A stretch of 9,331 nt of DNA from UBA6244 sp041582875 (GCA_041582875.1 JBFHGX010000151.1:1-9331), one strand, 5' to 3'. Shown: positions 1 through 6,889, counted from the stretch's first letter. Translations and numbers: made by a program. Notes: a model not told the origin generated them from the letters alone.

Positions 1-461
1 GGCACACCGGGCATGGACACCGCCACTCTTCCATCTTGCTCGAACCACATCCCGGGAGCCGTTCCGTGCAAGTTTTTTAGAGGAATACACTTTTCCGGAA
101 TCTCAGCCTGCAGGCGATTGACATCAGTAAGGGCATAATTCCTGATTCCGAATAGCGCCTTAATATGGGCAAAAGTGGGTTCATGAAAAACCATTTTCGA
201 ATGGAAATAAGCTGCCAAAGTATGTTTGGTAATATCGTCTTTTGTAGGACCAAGACCTCCGGTAAGCAAAACAATTTGCGCTCGTCCGAATGCTTCGGTT
301 AATGCGGTTTTTATCTGATCCCCATCATCGCTGATCGCGGAAATCCGGTTCACATGGATACCATTTTTATTTAGTTCGGAAGCCATCCAACTGGCATTGG
401 TGTTGATCACCTGTCCGATAAGTAATTCGTCGCCAATACTGACAATTTCGGCAAATAACAT
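1..461 (-). CDS. cinA: CinA-family protein, N-terminal part (cut by window edge)
   Basis: Reading leftward from the ATG at 459-461 gives 153 open codons to the window edge; the 3' part lies outside. The protein begins MLFAEIVSIGDELLIGQ and continues with NTNASWMASEL and then LLTGGLGPTKDDIT at about residues 65-78. These are the signature motifs of the MoCF-biosynthesis (molybdopterin-binding-like) domain that opens CinA proteins. Family members are usually a little over 400 residues, with a C-terminal nicotinamide-nucleotide amidohydrolase domain, so about one third is visible here. Known family activities are ADP-ribose pyrophosphatase and NMN deamidase, in pyridine-nucleotide recycling; the competence link in the name does not hold in every lineage. 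It lies 94 bp downstream of the usp gene on the same strand, with no clear -7 element in the gap, so read-through from usp is possible. The family call is firm; whether the C-terminal domain is intact cannot be seen. Confidence 0.93.
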   Translation of the reverse strand, partial: MLFAEIVSIGDELLIGQVINTNASWMASELNKNGIHVNRISAISDDGDQIKTALTEAFGRAQIVLLTGGLGPTKDDITKHTLAAYFHSKMVFHEPTFAHIKALFGIRNYALTDVNRLQAEIPEKCIPLKNLHGTAPGMWFEQDGRVAVSMPGV

Positions 462-555
462 GATTGAATAAATTTTAGAATACGACTCCTTCGCGCACCA
501 TTGCGAGAGAACACCTATGAAACGCAAATTATTTAAAGAAATTACGTAAGGGCAC
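462..555. other. usp-cinA intergenic gap
   Basis: This 94-bp gap separates two minus-strand genes. I see no convincing rho-independent terminator and no full TAnnTTTG box on the minus strand; the nearest is an imperfect TAATTTG around 524-531. A weak inverted repeat, TTGCG at 501-505 and CGCAA at 523-527, is too short and too widely spaced to call. The stretch just before cinA is A/T-rich, as is usual for leaders in this phylum. Confidence 0.5.
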
Positions 556-1434
556 TTACTTTAGAGAAAACGAACCCAGATCAAAAGGAGTGATGGACAT
601 CACGGCAACTTCCGACAAACGGATAATGGATTGTGCAGCAGAACCGAGGAAATACTCCACCAGCTTATTCTCCTGTTGGGTCATGATGATGATTAAATCC
701 ACATCCTTCTGTTCATCAACGTATTTAAGTAATCGTGGAACCATCATTTTTTCGCCACCTTCCGATTCCAGCAATTCAGCGGTACAGCGGATGTTTTCGC
801 CTTCGATAAAGTGTTTTACCTGGTTCATCTGCGCAAGCAATTCCTGTTTGATCTCTTTGTCTTTCTTCGACCAAAGTACCGACACCACTTTTATTCCGGC
901 ACCAAACCTTTTGGCCACTTCGATGGCATAGGTCACTTTTTGGCGGGTTTCTTTGGTTAAATCGAGGGGGAGCAGGATATTGTGACAAAAACCAAAGTCA
1001 TCTTTTCCATTGATGGTGATTACCGGCACAGACGATTGGCGGATGATTTTTGAAGTATTGCTACCGATCATGTTTTTATCCATCCGCAAGTTTTCGGATG
1101 CATCGTTGGTACCCATCAAAATATAACGGGCATTCATTTCTTTGGCGGTCTTCAATATTTCGCTATATACTTTACCTTGTTTAACTTGTGTGGTTACTTT
1201 GAGCCTGGTTTTGCCGTGAACTTCGCGGGCTGTTTTTTCAAGTCGCGCATTAATTTTAGCAACCAGTTCTTCTTTGGTAAAGAAGGCATCGGCAAAATCC
1301 TGGTTTTCGAACACATACAACAAAACGATTTCGAGGCCTAAAAAACGGGCAAAATCGTATGAACGTTGGAGGGCATGCATCGATTGTTCATTAAAATCGA
1401 TGGGAACGAGGATGGTTTCAGGTAGAGTTTGCAT
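556..1434 (-). CDS. Tandem-domain universal stress protein (UspA family)
   Basis: The protein has 292 residues and two Usp domains in tandem, a common form in Bacteroidota. Domain 1 (about 5-142) opens with ETILVPIDFNEQSMHAL and contains ARYILMGTND and then IGSNTSKIIRQSSVPVI, the alpha/beta Rossmann-like core and the loop before the last strand. Domain 2 (about 150-283) opens with HNILLPLDLTKETRQKV and ends with LGSAAQSIIRLSEVAVM. The family's ATP-binding pattern G-x2-G-x9-G-[S/T] is incomplete: domain 1 keeps G108 and G124-S125 but has Asp where the second Gly is expected, and domain 2 keeps only G264-S265. ATP binding is therefore uncertain. Usp proteins are cytoplasmic stress or starvation factors whose mechanism is usually unknown. 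The start follows a -7 box at 1463-1470 by a leader of about 20-25 nt. The gene is divergent from the nucleoside phosphorylase and upstream of cinA. Confidence 0.93.
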   Translation of the reverse strand: MQTLPETILVPIDFNEQSMHALQRSYDFARFLGLEIVLLYVFENQDFADAFFTKEELVAKINARLEKTAREVHGKTRLKVTTQVKQGKVYSEILKTAKEMNARYILMGTNDASENLRMDKNMIGSNTSKIIRQSSVPVITINGKDDFGFCHNILLPLDLTKETRQKVTYAIEVAKRFGAGIKVVSVLWSKKDKEIKQELLAQMNQVKHFIEGENIRCTAELLESEGGEKMMVPRLLKYVDEQKDVDLIIIMTQQENKLVEYFLGSAAQSIIRLSEVAVMSITPFDLGSFSLK

Positions 1435-1462
1435 ATAATCTGGAGGTTTAACGTTATATTTG
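1428..1462 (+). promoter_or_regulatory. Predicted promoter of the nucleoside phosphorylase gene
   Basis: TATATTTG at 1455-1462 matches TAnnTTTG exactly. TTTG at 1428-1431, which overlaps the first codons of usp, is a possible -33 element with a 23-nt spacer, at the long end of the accepted range. Transcription would start near 1469, giving a leader of about 28 nt before the ATG at 1497. Confidence 0.55.
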
Positions 1463-1490
1463 CAAACTTACTTAATTCTTTTTTGATCAA
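1463..1490 (-). promoter_or_regulatory. Predicted promoter of the usp gene
   Basis: On the minus strand, TAAGTTTG (1470 to 1463) matches the Bacteroidota -7 consensus TAnnTTTG. A TTG at 1490-1488 lies 17 nt upstream, at the short end of the -33 spacing reported for this phylum. Transcription would start near 1457, about 23 nt before the ATG at 1434. The -7 box directly abuts the oppositely oriented box of the next gene. Confidence 0.6.
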
Positions 1491-1496
1491 CGTCAT

Positions 1497-2375
1497 ATGT
1501 CAAAGATTAATCAATCGGAACTCGTCCGAAATGCCGACGGGTCAGTGTACCACATTCATTTGCATCCCGGCGAATTGGCCGAAACCATTCTGCTTGTAGG
1601 CGATCCCGGAAGGGCAAGCATCATTGCTGAGTTTTTCGACAGCATTGAGTTGAAACGTCAAAACCGTGAAATAGTTACTATTACAGGTATATACAAGGGC
1701 AAGCGCATCAGTGTAATGTCGACAGGCATGGGACCTGACAACATCGAAATCGTAATTAACGAGATTGATGCCCTGTTTAATATCGACATGGAGAAACTGC
1801 AACCCCATGAGCAAAAGGTATCGCTTAACCTCATCCGTTTGGGGACTTCGGGGGCGCTTCAAAAAGACATCCCGGTGGTAGACTCCTATCTGGTTTCAGC
1901 CTCAGCCATTGGTTTGGATGGATTGGCTTATTTTTATGCAGATGGCGAAAAGGTAATCAATCAAGGCATGACCATCCGATTTTTGAGTCAGGTAAAAACA
2001 GACCCCAACTTTCCGAAACCCTATGGCATAGAAGCTTCTCCGGAATTGCTTTTGAAGTTGGGATATGGATGGCGACAAGGAGTTACATTGACTGCTCCCG
2101 GGTTTTATGCTCCTCAGGGGAGAGAGCTGCGGTTGGCGGTAAAAGACAAAACTTTTATTGAACGGGCCAGTAAATTCAGCTGGAATGGGCATAAGGTTTC
2201 GAATTTTGAGATGGAAACTTCGGCCTTGTATGTATTGTCGGCGATGCTTGGTCACAAGGCGCTTACGGTTTGTGATATTATTGCGAACCGGGTGAATAGT
2301 GAGTTTAATCCCAACTACAAACAAAGTATGCGGCATTTGATTGGTGAGATGCTGAATAGGATTGCGGCGATGTAG
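1497..2375 (+). CDS. udp: Nucleoside phosphorylase, uridine phosphorylase type
   Basis: This 292-residue member of the NP-I (PNP/UDP) family should cleave a nucleoside with phosphate to free base and ribose-1-phosphate, in cytoplasmic salvage. Visible motifs are LLVGDPGRA (phosphate site, residues 32-40), STGMG (75-79), IRLGTSGALQ (113-122) and FEMETSALYVL (237-247, the ribose-binding Glu-Met-Glu). FYAPQGR at 203-209 lines up with the FYPGQER segment of E. coli Udp, whose Gln and Arg recognise uracil, and the Gln-x-Arg pair is kept here. The segment VCDIIANR (258-265) resembles the VIVNR part of Udp rather than the Ser-Asp of purine phosphorylases. Both points favour uridine. It is about 40 residues longer than E. 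coli Udp, with extra sequence at the N-terminus and between about 93 and 110 and 150 and 180. The ATG at 1497 fits the -7 box. The gene ends in TAG and runs into repeat DNA without a visible terminator. Substrate choice is inferred from motifs recalled, not aligned by software. Confidence 0.88.
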   Translation: MSKINQSELVRNADGSVYHIHLHPGELAETILLVGDPGRASIIAEFFDSIELKRQNREIVTITGIYKGKRISVMSTGMGPDNIEIVINEIDALFNIDMEKLQPHEQKVSLNLIRLGTSGALQKDIPVVDSYLVSASAIGLDGLAYFYADGEKVINQGMTIRFLSQVKTDPNFPKPYGIEASPELLLKLGYGWRQGVTLTAPGFYAPQGRELRLAVKDKTFIERASKFSWNGHKVSNFEMETSALYVLSAMLGHKALTVCDIIANRVNSEFNPNYKQSMRHLIGEMLNRIAAM

Positions 2376-2382
2376 GGGACTG

Positions 2383-2438
2383 TAGGCTGTTGGCTGTTTG
2401 AGGTTGGCTGTTGGCTGTTGGCTATTGGCTGTTGGCCA
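2383..2438. repeat. Heptanucleotide TTGGCTG array 1
   Basis: Eight in-phase 7-bp units start 7 nt after the phosphorylase stop codon. Four are exact TTGGCTG and the others are variants (TAGGCTG, TTTGAGG, TTGGCTA, TTGGCCA). The array ends directly in GATGGCGTTGATTCAC (2439-2454), which recurs with one change after array 2. Confidence 0.92.
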
Positions 2439-2575
2439 GATGGCGTTGATTCACGAGGCTCTCGCGCTCGTGCCTCGCTCAGAGCTAAACGCAAAAAAAG
2501 CACTTCGCTCAGAGGTGGATGGTTAAAAGGGGATGGATATTTCAAGCGTGGACGCTGGAAGCGGGGGTGAGATTT

Positions 2576-2588
2576 TGCCCGTAGGGCA
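2576..2588. repeat. Hairpin 1, TGCCC-GTA-GGGCA
   Basis: A perfect 5-bp stem with a 3-nt loop, forming the left end of the inverted 25-bp pair. Confidence 0.7.
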
Positions 2589-2720
2589 TTTATATTAATA
2601 GTCATGATTATTGCGATTTTTTGGTTTCCCGTAGGGGATAAACCAGGGATGTATGTTGATGTCCTATGGACAATCTGGGATGGTTGTTTGTATTGCTATT
2701 GATATTGAAGCCCTACGGGC
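2577..2720. repeat. Inverted pair of a 25-bp element around a 94-bp spacer
   Basis: At 2577-2601 (plus) the element reads GCCCGTAGGGC, a variable 4-bp stretch, then ATATTAATAG. At 2720-2696 (minus) it reads GCCCGTAGGGC, a variable stretch, then ATATCAATAG. The two agree at 21 of 25 positions and point toward each other. A third, more degenerate CCCGTAGGG lies between them at 2628-2636. This looks like a small dispersed intergenic element or a structured RNA rather than chance, but no transposase or target duplication is visible. Confidence 0.75.
2623..2644. repeat. Hairpin 2, bulged CCC-GTA-GGG stem
   Basis: GGTTTCCC is followed by GTA, then GGG, a GAT bulge and AAACC, giving eight pairs with one bulge. 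It shares the CCC-GTA-GGG core of hairpin 1 and lies in the middle of the inverted 25-bp pair. Confidence 0.55.
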
Positions 2721-2721
2721 T
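2709..2721. repeat. Hairpin 3, AGCCC-TAC-GGGCT
   Basis: A perfect 5-bp stem with a TAC loop, in reverse orientation to hairpin 1. It forms the right end of the inverted 25-bp pair. Confidence 0.7.
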
Positions 2722-2736
2722 ATGGGGGAAGGGGTG

Positions 2737-2820
2737 TTGGCTTTTTGCCTTTGGCTGTTGGCTGTTGGCTGTTGGCTGTTGGCTATTTGCCTTTGGCTGT
2801 TGGCCTTTGGCTGTTGGCTG
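2737..2820. repeat. Heptanucleotide TTGGCTG array 2
   Basis: Twelve in-phase 7-bp units, seven of them exact TTGGCTG, with variants TTGGCTT, TTTGCCT (twice), TTGGCTA and TTGGCCT. Nine bases later comes GATGTCGTTGATTCAC (2830-2845), a 15/16 match to the tail of array 1. Because the unit is 7 bp and has no stop in any frame, it produces false open frames on both strands. Confidence 0.93.
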
Positions 2821-2876
2821 AAAAAACGAGATGTCGTTGATTCACCAGACTCCTTGGAGGCATTACCAAATACCCC

Positions 2877-2919
2877 GGAATAAATTCCAGGTCTACCATA
2901 TCGGCCGTACCTACGGTAC
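2877..2919. repeat. Two adjacent dyads, including hairpin 4 (GTACC-TAC-GGTAC)
   Basis: GGAAT-AA-ATTCC at 2877-2888 is followed at 2907-2919 by GTACC-TAC-GGTAC. The latter has the same 5-bp stem and TAC loop geometry as hairpins 1 and 3, and ends 47 bp beyond the stop of the convergent synthase gene. Without a U-run, neither looks like a standard terminator. Confidence 0.55.
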
Positions 2920-2966
2920 TAATCCTCCACTCTGGTCTTCTGTCTTCGCTCTCCCAACTTCCTCTC

Positions 2967-3980
2967 CTAATATTTCAACAAGGTTCCACCCCACGAAAAA
3001 CCTACTCCAAACCCGCCAAGTAACAAGGTCATGCCCCTTTTTAGGATGCCTTTTTGTTCCAACTGCTTTAGGGCGATAGGGATGGTGGAGGAAACGGTAT
3101 TTCCGGTCTGTTCAATTTCGATGATTAGTTTTTGTCGAGGGATTTTCAGCTTACGACCGATGGTTTCGAGGATAATTTGATTGGCCTGGTGAAAGATGAA
3201 CAAATCCACCTGATCGAAGGAGAGTTGATAGCGATTCAGTAGTTCGTTTACCAATTCGGGGGCTTTGGCTACAGAAAAGTTAAACACCTCAGCACCATTC
3301 ATGTAAAAGTTTGCGTGATTGCGTACATTGCCCTGAACATCAATAAAATCACCTTCAGGGAAACCCAGCGAAGGAAATCTTTCGCGTCCTTGGCGAATGA
3401 TAATTTGCTCATGTTTACTGCCATCGGTGCCAAACACAAAATCGCGGGCCATGGAGGCATCTTCACGAGCCGACAACAAGGTTGCTGCTGCCGCATCGCC
3501 AAAAATCGACCGATTGGCTTTGTCATTGGGATGAATGGTTTTGGTAATGGCTTCAGCCGTAACCAACAACACCTTCTTTGTCTGACCCGTACCAATGAGG
3601 CTGTCGGCCAGACTTAATCCGTACAAAAAACCCGTACAGCCCTGATTAAAATCCATGGCACCACAATTTGATGGCAACCCTACCCTATGGTGAAGAATAC
3701 AAGCTGAAGGAGGTGTGATATAATCCCCACCTGCTGAGCAAAAAAGCAAATAACCTATCTCACTACGATTGACATTTGTGTCGTTGAGAAGCTGCATTAC
3801 CGCCTTCACTCCCATATCCACAGAAGTTTCGTCGTTGGCTGTAATGTGTCGACTATGCACTCCGGTAAGGCGTGTAAGCTCCTGAATTTTAAATCCCGGA
3901 AACAGATTGCCCAACTCGGCATTCGACAATTGTTTTTCAGGGTAATAACATGAGATATGTTCTATAAAACTGTGGTTCAT
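2967..3980 (-). CDS. FabH-like 3-oxoacyl-ACP synthase III (KAS III family)
   Basis: The protein has 337 residues and the full thiolase-fold layout of KAS III. Residues FNQGCTGFLYGL (111-122) hold the nucleophile Cys115, FHQANQIILETIGRKL (263-278) holds His264, and GNTVSSTIPIAL (293-304) holds Asn294, completing the Cys-His-Asn triad. The glycine-rich C-terminus LLLGGFGVGFSWGGTLL is typical. It is about 20 residues longer than E. coli FabH, mostly between the Cys and His. Family members condense an acyl-CoA or acyl donor with malonyl-ACP, or in secondary pathways join or transfer other acyl groups. As the last gene of an operon with a lipid-type hydrolase and a membrane glycosyltransferase, divergent from an acyl-AMP ligase-ACP gene, it is more likely a pathway-specific paralogue than the housekeeping fabH; no other fatty-acid synthesis gene is adjacent. 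Its ATG is 1 nt after the upstream stop (TAG-G-ATG), so translation is probably coupled. It ends in TAG beside repeat DNA. Confidence 0.92.
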   Translation of the reverse strand: MNHSFIEHISCYYPEKQLSNAELGNLFPGFKIQELTRLTGVHSRHITANDETSVDMGVKAVMQLLNDTNVNRSEIGYLLFCSAGGDYITPPSACILHHRVGLPSNCGAMDFNQGCTGFLYGLSLADSLIGTGQTKKVLLVTAEAITKTIHPNDKANRSIFGDAAAATLLSAREDASMARDFVFGTDGSKHEQIIIRQGRERFPSLGFPEGDFIDVQGNVRNHANFYMNGAEVFNFSVAKAPELVNELLNRYQLSFDQVDLFIFHQANQIILETIGRKLKIPRQKLIIEIEQTGNTVSSTIPIALKQLEQKGILKRGMTLLLGGFGVGFSWGGTLLKY

Positions 3981-3981
3981 C

Positions 3982-6066
3982 CTATTTATTTTTTTTACTC
4001 ATGGCAGCCGCTTTGTCGCTATAATAGCTAGCCCTTTCCTGGTTGCCTACTCCATTGAAGTAGGAAGCCAAAAATTGACTTACCTCCGGTCCTGCCCCAA
4101 GCTTTACTGCCTGCTCAAAATTGAATAGCATGTTGGCAGTATCCTGCGCCATAAAGGCATAATTTCCCAGGTTAATATATGGCAAATGACTTTCAGGAAA
4201 TAACGATATTATGCGCTCATTTTCGCGCACAGCAGCGGCGATATCTCCACTTTTGTATTCCGCATTGGATAATCGTGATAAACTAACAGCTGCGGGGCCA
4301 TCGGATTGAATCTCCTTTTGGTAATAAACAACCGCCGAATCCCAATTTTGTTGCAGTTCGTAAGTATTGCCCATATTATAAAAAGAACTCCCGTTGTCCG
4401 GATCGTATTTTAATGCCTCCCTAAAATACTGCATGGCTTTGTCGAAATACTGCACACTTTCTTTCAGGGCAGTTTCAGCATCTTCAGGACGGTCTTGTTT
4501 CAGATAGGCTTTATAACGTATAAGCGCCTGGTTACCATGAATTCGCGAATTAATTACCCCCATGCTATTCAACGATGCCACATGCGACGAATCGAGTTCG
4601 ATGGCTTTGCTATAATGCTTTTCGGCCCTTTTCAATAAATTGACAACAAATTTATAGGGATTAACCGGTTTGGCCAATTCAGCATTTACCTGATTTACAA
4701 TTTCAGAAGCGTACAGATTATTGGCTTTCACTGAGTTTTCGAGTCGATCCATGTCGGATTTGAACAATGAATAAGTCGTTTTCCATTGTTTATTTCGGGC
4801 ATGTACATAGTAACCATAAGGGAGCGTAATGAGCACAACCACACCTACAATACCAGCTAATCTAGATGTGGCGATCACTTTCTGATGAAGTCCCACCTTA
4901 AAAATCACGAACAACAACCACACTAAGGCCATGGCGAACGACAAAGAAGAGAAAAACACAAAACGATCACCAACAATTCCCGGAACAGGCTTTACAAAGT
5001 TGGCATACATCGACATGTGAATCAGATAAAACAAGATCACAAACGAGATGAGTTTCTTTTCTTTGACATTCATCAAAGCCACCACAAACATACCCACATA
5101 CGCAATGGCAGAAAGGATCACCCAGACATTTCCAAAGCCAACCACAGGAATCATGTTGTATCCATAATAATAAAGCAAGGGAAATGGAAAAACCAACAGT
5201 TTTAAATAAAAACCCAATCCGTAAAAGCCTGTGGCAATACGTCTTACAAAACTATCTTCGAAAACCAAAGGATTTTCCATTAACGCGTAAACCCGGTTGG
5301 TAGACGGCAGGAACATCATTCGGGCGCCAAAAAACAAGAGCATTAATCCGACAGAAACACCCACAAAAATCAGCAATTTGGTTGGTTTGATATCCGTAAA
5401 GAAATACAACACCAACGGGAAGACCGCCAACTGAACAATTGCCGTTTCCTTTGACATGAGCGCAAGTAAGTAATAGAATAGCCCAAGGAACAGATGACCC
5501 GTTTTATTGACATCGGCCCAGCGAATAAACTGCCAGATGGCCAAAAATGAGAACAGAAAATGTAATAGTACATCGCGGTTTTTGATGCTGGCAACGACTT
5601 CGGTATGTGTTGGATGGGCGATAAAAATCACCGCCACCAAAAAGGCAAACCAGGGATTATAGCCCCGAAACAACCGGTTAAGCACCTTGAACAATAACAA
5701 GGCCAAAAGCGCATACAAAATGAGGTTGATGGCGTGACTAACATACGGATTATAAGCACTATCGGCAGTAAATTGATATTCCAAAGCAAAGGTTGCCCGG
5801 GTCAGGGCCCGATAGCCATAAGCCTGCGTACCATCGTCGGAATACAAGGTTGTGAAAATCTCGGGCAACGCTTTCAACCCCTGAACATTTTGTTCATTGG
5901 AGGTATTGATGTAGTTATCGTCGAGCGAGAAATAGTTGAAAATGGTATTATAATACAGCACTACCGTTAGAGCCACCAAAACCCATTTAAAAATAAGCTG
6001 TTGTTTATGCTGTGCGGTTACTTGATCAGCCAAAACCGCTGTGGCCTTTTTTTTGGTCTTTCCCAT
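3982..6066 (-). CDS. TMTC-like GT-C membrane glycosyltransferase with C-terminal TPRs
   Basis: The protein has 694 residues. After a basic cytoplasmic start, about 11-12 hydrophobic segments span roughly 28-420, and the soluble remainder (about 430-690) is helical and rich in TPR units. Clear TPRs lie near 478-505, 540-575, 576-590 and 605-655, with patterns such as AIELDSSHVASLNSMG and ALKYDPDNGSSFYNMGNTY. The membrane part has hallmarks of the TMTC/DUF1736 group of GT-C enzymes: an acidic Asp49-Asp50 pair in the first periplasmic loop (FSLDDNYI), HPTHTEVVASIKNRDVL (151-167), SKET (205-208), a DUF1736-like stretch near 263-309, and DRFVFFSSLSF (367-377). TMTC proteins transfer mannose from a polyprenyl-phosphate donor in animals; donor and acceptor in bacteria are not established. 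The gene lies 5 nt after the hydrolase and 1 nt before the KAS III gene, so all three are probably co-transcribed. Sugar, acceptor and final topology remain open. Confidence 0.88.
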   Translation of the reverse strand: MGKTKKKATAVLADQVTAQHKQQLIFKWVLVALTVVLYYNTIFNYFSLDDNYINTSNEQNVQGLKALPEIFTTLYSDDGTQAYGYRALTRATFALEYQFTADSAYNPYVSHAINLILYALLALLLFKVLNRLFRGYNPWFAFLVAVIFIAHPTHTEVVASIKNRDVLLHFLFSFLAIWQFIRWADVNKTGHLFLGLFYYLLALMSKETAIVQLAVFPLVLYFFTDIKPTKLLIFVGVSVGLMLLFFGARMMFLPSTNRVYALMENPLVFEDSFVRRIATGFYGLGFYLKLLVFPFPLLYYYGYNMIPVVGFGNVWVILSAIAYVGMFVVALMNVKEKKLISFVILFYLIHMSMYANFVKPVPGIVGDRFVFFSSLSFAMALVWLLFVIFKVGLHQKVIATSRLAGIVGVVVLITLPYGYYVHARNKQWKTTYSLFKSDMDRLENSVKANNLYASEIVNQVNAELAKPVNPYKFVVNLLKRAEKHYSKAIELDSSHVASLNSMGVINSRIHGNQALIRYKAYLKQDRPEDAETALKESVQYFDKAMQYFREALKYDPDNGSSFYNMGNTYELQQNWDSAVVYYQKEIQSDGPAAVSLSRLSNAEYKSGDIAAAVRENERIISLFPESHLPYINLGNYAFMAQDTANMLFNFEQAVKLGAGPEVSQFLASYFNGVGNQERASYYSDKAAAMSKKNK

Positions 6067-6071
6067 GATGG

Positions 6072-6881
6072 TTAATCGTTCAAAACACGTTGAGCAAATC
6101 CTTTAATTACTTCTCTTGTTATATTTTCGGCCTCCACAAATCCCATGTGACCAACGCCATCCAGAATCAATGCCTCAGCATGTTTAGGCAACTGAATTTG
6201 CGGCAGGATGCTTTCCAGGGTAATTCGTGAATCTTGTTTTCCGATGAGGAACAACACCGGGACTGCCAGGGTTGATAATAAATCGCGGTGATCGTTTCGT
6301 TGACGCATGCCTGCCAAGGCTGCCACCACGGCCTGAGCCGAAATGGATGATGCCATTTGTTGTAATTGGGCAATTTTTTCTTGATATCGCTCCACATTCT
6401 CCTCAGCAAACAACAAGGGAATAAACGAAATAATAAAGCGTAAGGCATCTTTTTTGACCAATTCGATGGTTTTTGTTCGGTTTACTTTTGTCTCTTCGCT
6501 ATCAGCGGCAGCATGTGAATGGAAGAAAACCAGTCCGGAGACACATTCAGGATACATTTCTGCGAAAGCAGCACCCACGTATCCGCCCATGGAATGACCG
6601 ATAAAGAGACAGGAGCTAACCCGTTCAGTATCGAGTACTTGCTTGACTATTTCTGCCATTAACTCCATGGTATGCACTTCACCAATACAATCCGATTTTC
6701 CAAACCCCGGCATATCAATGGCAATTACCTGATATACAGAAGATAAATCCCTTGAAAAACTGGACCAAATCATTCTGTTTTCCAAAAAACCATGGATAAA
6801 AACGAGGGTCTTGCCCGAACCCTCCACCTGATAGGAAATTTGCTTATCGCCAAAAGAAATATTTTTCTCCATGAAACCCAT
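6072..6881 (-). CDS. Alpha/beta hydrolase
   Basis: This 269-residue cytoplasmic-looking protein has the canonical hydrolase fold with no signal peptide. FIHGFLEN (28-35) gives the oxyanion loop. GHSMGG (95-100) is the nucleophile elbow with Ser97, Asp217 in FLIGKQDSRI is the likely acid, and His245 in DGVGHMGF completes the triad. The cap region is about 125-200. The family includes esterases, lipases, thioesterases and C-C hydrolases, and the sequence alone does not choose among them. Leading an operon with a glycosyltransferase and a ketoacyl synthase, and facing an acyl-AMP ligase-ACP gene, an acyl-ester or acyl-thioester substrate is a reasonable guess. The start is ambiguous. The predicted -7 box at 6890-6897 would start transcription near 6884, leaving almost no leader for the ATG at 6881. 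The in-frame Met4 at 6872 (MEKNISFGDKQ) would have a leader of about 11 nt and may be the true start. Confidence 0.93.
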   Translation of the reverse strand: MGFMEKNISFGDKQISYQVEGSGKTLVFIHGFLENRMIWSSFSRDLSSVYQVIAIDMPGFGKSDCIGEVHTMELMAEIVKQVLDTERVSSCLFIGHSMGGYVGAAFAEMYPECVSGLVFFHSHAAADSEETKVNRTKTIELVKKDALRFIISFIPLLFAEENVERYQEKIAQLQQMASSISAQAVVAALAGMRQRNDHRDLLSTLAVPVLFLIGKQDSRITLESILPQIQLPKHAEALILDGVGHMGFVEAENITREVIKGFAQRVLND

Positions 6882-6889
6882 ATTTTGTA

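Larger units (their letters stand above)
2376..2966. other. 591-bp gene-free region rich in repeats
   Basis: This lies between the convergent phosphorylase and ketoacyl synthase genes. I find no credible coding sequence: the open frames that cross it are low-complexity readings of a stop-free 7-bp repeat, have no family motifs and overlap one another. It contains two heptanucleotide arrays, each followed by the same 16-bp tail, an inverted pair of a 25-bp element, four short hairpins with a GTA or TAC loop, and a GGAAT/ATTCC dyad at 2877-2888. The decamer TCGCTCAGAG also occurs twice, at 2475-2484 and 2505-2514, 30 bp apart. A 6-bp stem, CGAGGC/GCCTCG, lies at 2454-2459 and 2472-2477. No clear poly-T terminator was seen for either gene. 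Confidence 0.85.

Noticed and set aside
590..931. Open frames antisense to usp, udp, KAS III and TMTC genes
   Set aside because: The sense strand carries complete recognised proteins; the antisense frames have no motifs, no promoters and skewed composition.
2315..2605. Minus-strand open frame with a QQPTANSQ-type stretch
   Set aside because: It is the reverse reading of the same heptanucleotide array and overlaps the end of the phosphorylase gene.
2383..2820. CRISPR array
   Set aside because: Units are 7 bp and contiguous, with no spacers of regular length and no cas genes nearby.
2907..2919. Rho-independent terminator for the KAS III gene
   Set aside because: The stem is only 5 bp, and no T-run follows on the minus strand. 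The same hairpin core occurs elsewhere in the gap as part of a repeat family.
2653..3079. Two plus-strand open frames (2653-2883 and 2831-3079) as small genes
   Set aside because: The first is mostly a LAVGCWL-type reading of the TTGGCTG array; the second runs into the antisense of the KAS III gene. Neither has a promoter or a family motif.
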